A DNA stretch of 64,000 bases from Paraconiothyrium sp. Pb-2020 (lineage: Eukaryota; Ascomycota; Dothideomycetes; Pleosporales; Didymosphaeriaceae). The notes beneath the pieces were generated by a model. It was not told the DNA's origin and searched no databases. It saw nothing but the letters and a program-made list of their open reading frames with translations. Of this stretch, positions 13,601 through 24,705 are shown piece by piece. Made by a program: the position numbers and the translations under genes. The stretch is taken from contig JAJUBI010000009.1 in NCBI GenBank assembly GCA_022419385.1, positions 1,220,464-1,284,463 on the forward strand, read 5' to 3'. How positions within the stretch are numbered: the stretch's first letter is position 1; every line of letters starts with the position of its first letter.

Positions 13601-16558
13601 CCTTATTAAATAAAGAAAGGTAAAGAATAGAAGACAGTATTTAGATTATGCTATAGATTATTTAAATATAAGGTTATACTATTTAGACTTACTAATGCGT
13701 AGCAGCCTTTTAAGCACTTATTAATTATATACTCTATAAATATTTAGATATATTTATTATTATATACATAGATAACATTCTTATCTTTTCTAAAAATAAA
13801 TCTAATTATAATATATATATAGATAGTGCTAAAAGCCCTAGATAAGGTATACCTAAAATTAAACTTAAGAAATACAATTTAACATTAAACGGCTTAAATT
13901 CTAGAATATATTGTTATACAAACAGAATTAAGATGGCACTAAGTAAGGTTAAATATATTAAGAACTAGCTAATACTAAAGAATAAAGAATATCTAGGAAT
14001 TCTTAGAATTCTATAGATTTAACTAATAGTTTATTAAGACTATGCAAAGATTATAATACCCTTAATAAACCTTATAAAGAAAGGTACGCCCTTTTATAAA
14101 TAGTAGTATATAGAATATTATTCTAACTTCTAAAGACTGTATATATTATGGAACTAGTTCTTATATACTTTAGAGACAGAGAACACTATACTTTAAAATA
14201 GATACTAGTAACCTTACATTAGGCGTATGCGCAAAGTAAGAATAAAATAGTAAATAGTACCTAATTACCTACTACTTATGCAAGTTTAATAATGCAGAAA
14301 TACAATATAATATATATAATAAAGAACTCTACACTATTATAAAAGCTTTAAAATACTAGAGAATCTATACTCTTAGTTACTTAACACTAGAAATCTACAC
14401 AGACTACAAAAACCTATTAAGATTCAACTTATACTAAGACAATAAAGATAGTTACAAACTACTAGATAATATAAGTTTAAAATAATCTATATAGTAGGAA
14501 AAGAAAATAGATAAGTAGATATACTTAGCAGACGAAGTAATTTAGTAGAAGAAAAGATTAAGACCTTCTCTATAATTCTTTACAAGACTAAAGATAGATC
14601 TCTAGAACTAATAGTAGAACTTAACTAACTTCTTATAGCTATAAGAGAGGTACTAAAGAAACTATAAACTAAGATTATTAAATAATACTATAATAATCCT
14701 ATATACAGAACCCGGGCATTAAGAAAATAATAGAACTTATCTAATAAAACTACAACTTTAAAGAAATTAAAGAAGTAGTAATAAACTTTATATATAAATA
14801 TACAGACTGCTAAAGAAATAAATATATAATATATCTTAAATATAAAGAAATATAAGCAATTAAAATACTAACAGCTCTATAGAAAGATATTGCAATAGAC
14901 TTTATTACAGAACTACTAAAATCTAAAGACCTAGTTATAGGAATTAAATATAACACTATTCTAGTAATTGTATATTAACTTACTAAGTATATTAAGTTAA
15001 TACTATATCTTAAGACAACTATAGCTAAGAAACTTACCTTTCTTATTCTAGATTAACTTATTAGATATTATAGAATTCCTAAGATAATTATAAGCAATAG
15101 AGATAAGCTCTTTATATTAAACTATTAAATAATACTTATAGCGCTTATTAAAATAAGAAGAAAGTTATTAACTGTATATTACCTACAGACAGACGGACAA
15201 ACAGAATATACAAACTAAATAATAGAAATATATCTATATATCTACTATAATAACTAGAAGAATAACTAGATTTCCTTACTACTAATAGTATAACTAGTAT
15301 ACAATAATAAGGTATTAGCTGTAATAGGCTATATACTATTTTATATAAATTACAGCAGACACCTATATCTCTTTAATTAAATATTTCCTACAAACATCTA
15401 AACAGAACAAGCCATTAAAATAGCTAAGAAAATAAAGAATATTTATAAAAAACTCTAAAAAAAACCTTAAGAAAGCTTAACAGCAAGTAATTTCTTATAT
15501 AAACTAAAAATAGAAAATGGCACCTTAGCTAAAGAAGGGGGATAAAGTATACCTACTTATAAAAAATCTTTAAACCTAGAAAAGAAAGCACAAAAAACTA
15601 GATTATATTAAAATTAGACTATTTTACATTTCCGAAGAAATATTACTAGTAAACTATAAGTTAGAACTACCGCTAGATGTAAGAATACACTTAGTATTCT
15701 ATATAGATTAATTGGAACTAGCAGACTATAATACGCTAGTTAAAACCACCTTCTATTACTAGCCTAAGGAAGAAAACAAATTTAAAGTTAAAAAGATTTT
15801 AGAAATGCAACTAAGTATTAACCTTAAATAAGCTAAATACCTTATTAAGTAGAAAGAGTATCTATATAGTAAGAATATATAGAAACTAGAGGACAACCTA
15901 GGTAATTATTAGTAGATACTAGTAAAATTTGCAAATAGCTAATAAAAGAAGTACTAAAAACACTTTGTATATACCTAGGAACTTAGAATTAGTAAAGATA
16001 CTATACTATTAATAAGATCTATTATAGACTACATAGTTAGAGAAAAACCTATAAGGGTATTAGTAATAATACAGTTAGAAGATACTATATTTATTTTCTC
16101 CCTATTCTTAGTTAACTTATTAGCTAGATATAAGGTCTTCTTATATATACACTCTTTAGCCTATACTAAAATTCTTTTATTTTGTAATAACTAAGTAATT
16201 ATAGTTACTAATTCTTTCTTATTCTCTTTAATCTTTTTCTTATACTCTTTGTAAGTCTTATCTAGAGAGAACTATAATATATCTATATACAGCTTTCTAA
16301 TGCGAATATATTTAGCACACTTTAGACTAAAATTAAGTATAATATAATATAGAGTACGCTCTATAGCGCACCTAATATAAGAAATTTCTATAGTTATATT
16401 AGCTCTAAGAATTTTGTTGTATAAACAGAGTTAACAGAAATAGAAGTTAGAAGGTATTATAGCTACCTACTAGAAACTAGCAGATGCGGGGCTTACGCTT
16501 ATATAATAGTAATTAGAAATATATAATTTAAGGACAAATCTGCAAAGGAGGGGGATAA
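10676..16558 (+). pseudogene. gag-pol relic of element D (chromovirus)
   Basis: Domains in order on the plus strand: gag with a zinc knuckle at about 11555-11595 (SKLGYITRNC, first Cys and His now Tyr); retropepsin at 12726-12780 (KALIDLEVVRNF, from an ALIDSE-type site); RT with INYRALND near 13515 and the catalytic box at 13765-13776 reading YIDN rather than YIDD; RNase H (about 14150-14500); integrase (about 14860-15370) with a GDKVYLL-type C-terminal segment near 15540; and a chromodomain at about 15790-15945 (AKYLIKxKEYLYSKN). Stops are dense, mostly TAG/TAA. The chromodomain places it among chromoviruses, whose integrases favour heterochromatin. Confidence 0.88.
16544..16558 (+). other. 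Polypurine tract of D(+)
   Basis: aaaggagggggata sits directly before the 3' LTR: the primer site for plus-strand DNA synthesis in LTR elements. The same tract precedes the other D LTR at 48783. Confidence 0.75.
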
Positions 16559-17000
16559 TATTAGAATCTAGACCTAAGTAAAAGTTAGAACCTTTTTTTA
16601 TATTATAATAAATACTTACTATTAGCTTACCTAGAGTGAAGTATATATTTTAACTGTACTGCCGGGCGCTAAGGGAAGTCACGTAACTAATAGTTAATAA
16701 GTAATAGTTAACTATTAACTATGTAACTAATAGTTAATAAGCGATAGTTAATAAGCAATAGTTAATAAGTAATAGTTAACTATTGCCTAGACTAAGTATA
16801 TAGGAACTTAAGTATAAAGCTTTTATACTTATATTTAACCTATTTATTTATTATTTAGATTTACTTAGGCTCCCTTATTAACTCATTACACTTTATAAGA
16901 TACTTCTATATTAACAAGAACCCCCTTTTCCTTCTTAGTTATCCTGCCTGAGAACCAACCTTAACCCTTTTAGGATTAGCTACCCTTTAGGAGTTTAATA
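16559..17000 (+). repeat. 3' LTR of D(+)
   Basis: 442 bp, matching 10285-10675 apart from an expanded tandem array. The right edge is fixed by comparison with 49213, where the shared sequence also stops after gtttaata. Confidence 0.85.
16683..16785 (+). repeat. Minisatellite inside D LTR
   Basis: Short tandem units of the type taatagttaataag and gtaatagttaactatt are repeated several times, some in inverted order (AGTTAACT-centred). Copy number differs among the D LTRs at 10405, 16683, 48470 and 48905, and explains their length range of 391-442 bp. Confidence 0.75.
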
Positions 17001-17360
17001 TAGAAGACCTTACTTATAAAGTTAATAATATACTATTCGTAGAATACAGTCTACCTAAAGAATTTATTATAAATTAGGATAAACTCTTTATATCTAAATA
17101 TTAGGATATGTTTACAGCTATATTAGGTATAAATAGGAAGCTGTTAATAAGCTTCTACCTATAAATAAATAGATAGATAGAATGTATAAATTAGATACTA
17201 AAATAGTATCTATAATTCTATATTAATAAATAGTAAGATAATTAGGTTAAACTCTTACCTATAGTGTAATTAGCGTATAATAGTACTAGGTTAGATATAA
17301 TAAGGTACTCCCTACACTATATAAACTATAGATATAAGCCAGTTACTTATTAAAATCTAA
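17001..17360 (+). pseudogene. Integrase fragment of family B, plus strand
   Basis: Reads as the distal half of a Gypsy integrase catalytic core: YSLPKEFIIN, later QMECIN, LAYNNTRFDTIR, then YRYKPVTYQNL. It is nearly the same sequence as the reverse complement of about 51460-51820, which belongs to the B(-) copy at 49760, so it is family B in opposite orientation. It starts exactly at the D 3' LTR and stops at 17360/17361, where minus-strand RT of the same family begins. No start, no end, and stops within. Confidence 0.85.
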
Positions 17361-20300
17361 TTATTTTCTTTAACCTTTTAAATACTTTTAGTAGTTTTCT
17401 AATAATTAGCTAAATAACTTTATTATTCTTTTTCTTTATAAGGTCTATTAATAGTGCTGTTATTTTAAAATAGTTCTTAATAAACTTCTAATAGAAGTTA
17501 GTAAACTCTAGAAAGAATTAAATATTCTTTACTAACTTAAAAACTAGCTATTTCTATATAGTAGCTATTTTCTTTAGATCTATAGATACTTCTTCCCTTA
17601 AGATAATAAATCTTAGGTACTCTATTTTTATAATATAAAACTTATATTTATCTAGGTATAAGAGTAACTTATACTTCTTTAGCTTTTTAAGTACCTTCTT
17701 TATATATTCTATATACTTCTCTAGCGTTCTACTAGAGTAAATAAGTATATTATTAAGGTATACTATATAGAATATATCTAGGTATTTATATAGAACCCTA
17801 TTAATAACTACCTAAAATATTATAGGTGTGTTAGTTAAGCTAAAAGGCATAACTATATATTTATAGAAACTAAACTAGGTTTTAAATATAATCTTCTACT
17901 TATATTCTTTTACTATTTATATACAGTAATACCTATTATATATATTAAATCTTATAAACTACTTAGTTTTATAGAGTCTATCTATAAGCTCTATAATTAA
18001 TAGTAGTAGGTACTAATTTTTAATTATAGTATTATTTAGCTATCTATAATTTATATAGAGTTATAGCTTACTGTTCTTTTTAGGTACCTAAAGGATAAAG
18101 AATACTATAGAACTCTAACTATTTTAAATATAATTTCTTACTAGGTTCTTTTTTAAGTATTCCCTTAGTTTTTATTTCTAATTTACTAATATTAGCCTTA
18201 GCTATTTTAGTTATAGTTTTATACCTTTATTTAGGGGAATTTTATAATTCTATTTTTAGTAGTTAGAGAGTTCTTCTCTCTTAATCTCTTTAAAGAGTTC
18301 TATATACTTTTTATATTCTAGTAGAATAGTTATCTTCTTTAATTCTTCTTATAAGTCTAAGTATTATACTTAAATAATTCTAGCTTATCTTAGACTTTCT
18401 TTTAGAATCTTAGCTATCTTTATAGCTAAAATTTCTTTAGTTTTTTATTTAACCTACTTATTTAGAGTATCTAGGGTCCTAGGTTTTACCTATTATAGTT
18501 ATTAGGCCCTAGTAACCTTTAGTATTACTTCTTAGCTTTATATTATTTACTTTACTTAGTCTATATTAGAGTTATATATAATTAGCTAATTATATTCTAT
18601 AATAGCTTTTAAGCTTTCTAACTCTATAATAGTAAAGCTATATTAGCTTTTAAATCCCTTAATTTTAATAGGTAATAGTATTATTTCTAGGTATAACTAG
18701 TCTCTACTATAGCCTTATAATATTATACTATTAGCTATTTTTAGCTATATAGGTACTTCTTTATCTTAGTATAGTAGGTTATATCTTTCTACTACTTCTA
18801 GTAATATTAAATATTCTATTATACTAGAGTCTATTAAAGCTTTTACTTAGAATCTTCTAATTATAACTTACTTTATTATTTATAGTCTTATAGTACTATT
18901 AGCTTTTACCCTATAAGCCTTTAGAACGCTCTTACTAGCTTAGCTCTTTATCTAGTAGTGTTCTAGTTTTTTAATTACTTTTATATTTTATTGTAGGTGC
19001 CTTTATAGTAATACTATTTATAGAGAGGGCAGTTAGTTCTAGGTTACCCTAATACTATTCTAAAGAGGTTATATAGAATTCCCTTCTATTATAGGTATCT
19101 ATTCTTTAACCTAGTTTCTAAAGTACTATAAGGGTATTCTACTATAGCCCTTCTCTAATACCTTTTTACTATAAGTATTTAGATATATTTAGATTTCTTA
19201 TCTTCTTTCTTATAGTACCTATAGTTTATTATTATGCACTCCTAGTATAATATAAACTTATAATTTAGATTTAGGTAGTCTACTACTATAGACTCCTTTT
19301 TACTAAGGTATCTTAGGTATTTTAGTTATTTATAATCTATTTACTCTTAGGTTTCTATATAGTCTATATCTCTTCTTATAGAACACAAGTCTACGCACTT
19401 ATACTATAGGGTCTTATTATATTTTTCTAGGCCTTATAGCTAGTTTTCTATTAGATACTTCTACCTCTAGTAAATAGGGCAACTATCTATAAAGTATATA
19501 TTCTATAATAGGGGTCTGTAATTTCTTTTCTATCTATTAAACCTATATATATAACAGCTCTAGTCTAGATATTTATTTTTACCTAGTTAATAGTATTCTC
19601 TATTTCTAAGGGTTTTCTGTACTAGGTTTCTCTAGTCTTAGTAGTAGGTATAGTCTATTATATAGTATTACTAGAACTTATTTTACATATACCTATTTTT
19701 AATTCTAAGTTACTATATTAAGTTTCTTACTCTTCCTTATTAGATTACTACCTATTTATATATCTAGTATATATTTAGCCTAATAATCTAGATTCTTCTA
19801 TAGTACCTTAGGGCTTAGTAGCAGAATTCTCTATAGACCTAGTATTAGTTTTTAGTTATCTAGTATACTACTATTTCTTTTAGTACCTCTAAATAGTTTT
19901 TCTTATTTAGCTCTTTCTTAGAGTTAAAGGTCTCTTCCTTTAGTAAACCTATTTTTATATTTAGTATTATAGTATTATCTAGAATTTTACTTAACTCTAG
20001 TATTTTAGGGCGTAGTGTTACTATTACTACTCTAATAATTTAGGCCCTTTTTTCTTAGACTGTCTTCTTTAGGCAATTAGCCTTAAAGTATTTTTATATA
20101 CTATAGATTAGGTATACTTTCTCTTAGAAGTATTATTATTAGATTTTATTCTATTTCTTCTATTATAGGGTTTACTTTTTCTTTTCTTAAGCCTTATTCT
20201 CTATAATAATATCTCTGTTCTTATCTTACCTATCTTCTTATTAGATTTTTTTTAAGTTTATTTTTATTCTATAACTAGCTTCCCTAGTTCTTTTTTTTCT

Positions 20301-21545
20301 AAGTAATATTTGTATAGGCGTTAGTCTACTTTAACTAATAACTTAATTAGGTTTTTAAGACTTTTAGCTTTTTTATAGTATACTAGTTTATTCTTTATAG
20401 TCTTCTTAAGCCTATTATAGAAGGCTGCTTATAGTAGAGTATTATTCTATACAATTTAGGCTTATAACTTATAGAATTTAGCTATATACTTACTAGTTAA
20501 GCTTTTCTATTTAAGGCGCTAAATTAATCTCTCTACTTATTATTCTTTATCTATATTACTAAATATAACTTTAATTTGTTTCTTAAATTCTTTCTATAAC
20601 CTAAAAACCTTAGTGGTTTCTTCTTTCTATTTATTAGGTTAGTGTTATAAGGGGGTTCCATATACCTAACCTAGGCCGGCCTTGCGGGTATTCAGTAATT
20701 AAGAATAGATAGATAATAGAGGGTAAGAGAATATTCTGACCCTGCTATAGAAAGTAAGGTAATAATTATATAAGAAGACTAATAGATCTTATATAGAAGA
20801 TATGCTTTAATTTTAACTATAGAGAATTAACTATAAAGAATAGAAAAGATACTAAAGTTCCTCTAGACTATATACTGTTTTTTATTATTCTTCTAATCCC
20901 TTAGCTTACTATACTTTCTAGAATTATACCTTCTTAGTAGGAGTATCTTAGTTAATCTCACTAAGCTTAGTTACTTTTAAGATCTAGCCCTCTTAGTAGA
21001 ATTCTAGTTATGTAACGCCTTAGCTAATTAGCCCTACTAACTAGTGTCTGTCCTCTAGTTAGTAATAAAGGTGTTACTAATATTCTATATATAATTATTC
21101 CCTTTTACTAGATCTTAATCTGTTGTAATTATAATAGTTAGATTTTATACACTAGAAAGTTATCTATTAAGGGTCTTATTTATTAAGCGGCTTTACCCTT
21201 TATATATAATCTAGTAGCTAGTATCTTAGCATAGTTGTTACTAAATATATTGGAATTATATTAATAGTATAGGTCTATATTAGTAAGAAAGGTCTTAAGG
21301 TTTACCTTCTTTCTATTATATAGCTCTAGTACTTTAAACTGTATTTTAGCCGGCGTAACTATTAGGGTAGGAGGTACTATTAATACCTCTACTATAGCCT
21401 AGAATTTCTATATTTCTGCTGCTTAAGTAGCTAGTAGTATTACTAGGTTAGTTACTAGCCTAGAAGCTATACTTCCTATTAGGGCCCTTAACCTAGTTAA
21501 GCTTAAGGGTATTGCTATAATATTTTAAATATTAGGTAGTTAATA
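17361..21545 (-). pseudogene. gag-protease-RT relic of B(-), copy 1
   Basis: Minus-strand reading from right to left. Gag begins near 21517, where the expected ATG now reads ATA, followed by recognisable gag residues (TFLTNI, FSNNYAKIL). Retropepsin lies at about 18780-18870 (KALIDSSII where a DSGA site is expected). RT occupies about 17361-18150, with VPKKNSKL and LYINYR near 18090 and the catalytic box at 17749-17760 reading YLNN instead of YLDD, both Asp lost. It ends just after the RxLKKII segment at the RT/RNase H border, where the junction with plus-strand integrase occurs. A solo B LTR (20643-21136) interrupts gag. The 5' LTR is split further right. Confidence 0.85.
20643..21136 (+). 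mobile_element. Solo LTR of family B inside gag of a B element
   Basis: 494 bp, from tgttataaggggg to ttataata, with a perfect GTTAG duplication at 20638-20642 and 21137-21141. Removing it restores continuous minus-strand gag (VYKI on one side, a stop then PNxxKEETT on the other). A member of the family thus landed in another member of the same family and later shrank to one LTR. Confidence 0.9.
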
Positions 21546-21850
21546 TATTATAAGGGGGTTCTATATACCTAACCTAGGCCGGCCTTATAGGTATTTAGTA
21601 ATTAAGAGCGGATAGATAACAAAGGGTATAAGAATATTCTAACCTTACTATAGAAAGTAAGGTAATAATTATATAAAAAGACTAATAGATCTTATATAAA
21701 AGATATGCTTTAATTTTAACTATAGAGAAATTAACTATAAAGAATAAAAAAGATACTAAAGTTCTTCTAGACTATATACTATTTTTTATTATTCTTCTAA
21801 TTTCTTAGCTTACTATACTCTCTAGAATTATACCTTCTTAGTAGAAGTAT
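21546..21850 (-). repeat. 5' LTR of B(-) copy 1, left segment
   Basis: First 305 bp of a B LTR (tattataaggggg start), interrupted at 21850 by the outer A(-) element. The LTR resumes at 43136 after the AGTAT duplication and totals about 495 bp. Gag of the B element begins immediately to its left. Confidence 0.9.
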
Positions 21851-22313
21851 TGTAACGGGGCCTTCTTAATACTATAGTAAGCCGCGGCCTAGTTATAGTT
21901 CTAGTAAGAGATAAGTAGCGTGCAGGGTTATATAAATTATATATAGGTAAGTGTTAATTAATTACTATAATAAGAATATATTACTAAAGACTTAAAGGTA
22001 ATCTTCTATAAGAAAACTAGATATAGTAAACTATATTATAGATTAATAATAAGAGATTACTAGTGGTAATCCTTTATCTCTATATACTACTATCTAGTTA
22101 AGGCTCTATAGGCTCTGTAAATAGATTCTATAAATCTAGGCTCTATAGCTCTATTCTATAGATTTATAAATTTAATTATATAACTCTAATTATATGTCTA
22201 TATTGTACTTAGTATCTAACCTGTAATTATAATACTTATTCTTATAATCTAACTAGTTGCTACTATTATTATATTAGTTTCTATAATTCTATTATAGTAT
22301 AGTAGCTATAATA
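21851..22313 (-). repeat. 3' LTR of outer A(-)
   Basis: TGTAACGGGGCC at the left to gctataata at the right. On the plus strand it is followed by ctatctccccctt (22314-22328), the reverse complement of the family polypurine tract, which shows this is the 3' LTR of a minus-strand element. Confidence 0.88.
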
Positions 22314-22328
22314 CTATCTCCCCCTTCT

Positions 22329-24181
22329 ATATCTTCGGCCTAAAGGTTTATCTATTATAGGGGTCGTGCTATATTAGTAGGGTATACCCTATTATATAGT
22401 AGTTTATTATTACCCTTTATACCTTCTTATAAGACTAATAAATAACTTACTCTTACTAATAAAATAGGTTATTATAGATTCCTAGCTATGCCTTATTCTT
22501 ATTATAATAGGCTAAAAATTCCTTATATACTCTTACTATATAATATACTTAGGTATTCTACTTATAAAGCCTATATTTATTCTAATATTTAAGGTTTTTA
22601 CAATATTAATAGCGTATTTATTACTAAAAGTATATAGTTAGTTATAATTTTTTCTTTAGAACTAATTATTCTTAGTGCGTAATACTAGTTACTCCTAAGC
22701 TAAAATTTAAGCTAAACTAGCTAAGGCTAAGAAGGCTTAAGAAGTAATTTTAAATATCTTAGCTATAGTCTAAGCTAAGGTATTATAACTTTAGAAGCAG
22801 AAGGAACTTCTTAATAAGTAAAAGAATTAGTAGTTAGTATTTCTAGAGGCTAAGCTAGATTAGAAAAAAGTAGAGCTAAAAGCAGCTAGTTTATAGAATA
22901 GTTCTAAGGAGGATAAAGTAGTTTCTTAAAATACTACTTATACCTTCTCTAATAGTAGCAATCTTTATAGTTTACTATAAGGTAGTCTAGCTTTTAGTCT
23001 AATATCTTTAGGCTTTCTTTAAAAGATTAGTTTAACTAAAATTCTTCTAACTTCTTAAGGTAGTTAAGGTTACTTTCTAGTTTCTAGGTATTATTTTATA
23101 GGTTTCCCTTCTTATCGCGTTCTAGCTATTTAACTTTATAGTAATTTTAACTATTTACTAGTTAGTATCTATTAATACTTACTACTTTCTATTCTTCTTA
23201 CTATTCTCTATATATATCTACCTTATAAACTATAGGTTCTGTATCCTGTAGTGCTTTCTCTAAAGGGCTATATAGAATACTAGGTATATCTTTATATTAT
23301 TTAGAAGTTGTAATTTAAATAAAACTAGAGTAATCTACTCTAGGACCTTATATAGTCTAATTTTTAGGTAGTCTAGTTTATTTAATAGTTATTTACTAGT
23401 AATATTTTTTTATAGTAGCTAGACTTTCTCTCTCTTTTCTAGTGTAGGCGTAGGCTTATACTTAAAATTATAGTATTTCTCTATTTTTCCTTATAAGAAT
23501 ATAGCGTCTTACTAAAGTTAGCTGTAAATTTATATAATTTTCTTAGCCTATTATTCTCTATCTATACTCTAAGACCTTATAGTTCTAGGTACTTAGTAGG
23601 CTACTAGGTTAAATCTATAGTTTATAAAGAATAGTAAAACTCTAGTAGCGCTATATTATAAGCTATTATAGGCTAGTTATACTATAGAGAGCAACTCTAC
23701 CTAGTTATTCTATTAGTAGTTTAGGTAACACCTAAGAAACTATTCTACTATTTAATTTATTTATTCTGTCTATCTATCTATTTGCAGATAATAAGCCGTT
23801 AATATACTATACTTAATACCTATAAGGGTAAATATAGTTTACTAAAACTTAGAGGTAAAGTAGATATCTCTATTTATAATAATTTTATCTAGAGCTCTAT
23901 ATTGTGCTATTACTATAGAAGTAAAGTAGAAGGCTATATATTCTACCTTACTAACTTCTTTATATAGTAGAAAGTATACGTACTTAGTTACTTTATTAAT
24001 AATAACTATAATTTTATTATATTCTACCTTATTGTCTAGGTCCTTAGATTTTAGTAGTTCTATAATAAAGTCTATTGTAACTATACCCTATAGTTAATCT
24101 AGAACTTCTATAGGTTATAGTTATCTATATAGCGTATACCTATTTAGTTTATTCTAGTAGTAATTAGCGTAGTTGCATAAG
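22329..24181 (-). pseudogene. Outer A(-) pol, integrase core to chromodomain
   Basis: Minus-strand integrase catalytic core and C-terminal part, homologous to 28960-30790 of the A(+) copy on the other strand. The A(+) insertion falls in the integrase zinc-binding domain (A(+) equivalent: VLRNCADYY). Many TAG/TAA stops. The segment nearest the LTR is 3' untranslated and shows no motif. Confidence 0.8.
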
Positions 24182-24644
24182 TGTTACGGCTGCTATGCTA
24201 CAACAGAATTACGGAAACTAACGTAATAACAGCAGCAACTAGTTAGATTACAAGGATAAGTATTATAATTACGGGTTAGATGCTAAGTACAATATAAACA
24301 CGTAATTAGGGTTATATAATTAGATCTATAGATCTGTAGAATAGAGCTATAGAGCCTAAATCTGTAGGATCTATACGCAGAGCCTATAGAGCCTTAGTTA
24401 GATAGTAGTATATAAAAATAACAGATTTTTACTAGTAATCCCTTATTATTAATCTATAATACAGTTTACTATATCTAGTTTTCTTACAGAAGATTACCTT
24501 TAAGTCTTTAGCAACACATTCTTATTATAGTAATTAATTAATGTTTATCTATATGTAACTTATACAACCCTGTATGCTACTTATCTCTTACTAGAACCCT
24601 AACTAGGCCGCAGCTTACTATAGTATTAAGAAGGCCCTATTATA
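24182..24644 (+). repeat. 5' LTR of A(+)
   Basis: TGTTACGGCTGC to ccctattata. The internal region begins ctttaataattatg, as in the copy at 58682. No TGG-starting tRNA primer site is seen at the junction, so the priming mechanism of this family is unclear from sequence. Confidence 0.9.
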
Positions 24645-24705
24645 CTTTAATAATTATGTTTTAAGAGTCTCTATAGGTATATACCTAAGTTACCCCTACT
24701 AAATA

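Larger units (their letters stand above)
10285..17000 (+). mobile_element. Gypsy element D(+), two LTRs, full internal region
   Basis: Plus-strand element of 6716 bp with LTRs at 10285-10675 and 16559-17000, gag-pol between them and a polypurine tract before the 3' LTR. The flanking pentamers do not match (CTAAT at 10280-10284, TAGAA at 17001-17005) and the two flanks are different elements (F to the left, B-family integrase to the right). It is therefore not one clean insertion; recombination between two D copies, with loss of what lay between, is the simplest explanation. Confidence 0.85.
21851..24181 (-). mobile_element. Outer A(-) element, left segment (3' half)
   Basis: Starts with a 463-bp LTR (21851-22313) preceded by AGTAT (21846-21850), which recurs at 43131-43135 after the other end of the element. 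It is cut at 24181 by the A(+) element; ATAAG at 24177-24181 is duplicated at 38380-38384, where the outer element continues. The two segments sum to about 7077 bp, matching the 7112 bp of the complete inner copy. It inserted in the 5' LTR of B(-). Confidence 0.93.

Noticed and set aside
16683..16785. Repeated units considered as a CRISPR-like array
   Set aside because: Units are contiguous without spacers and lie inside an LTR; the host is a eukaryote.
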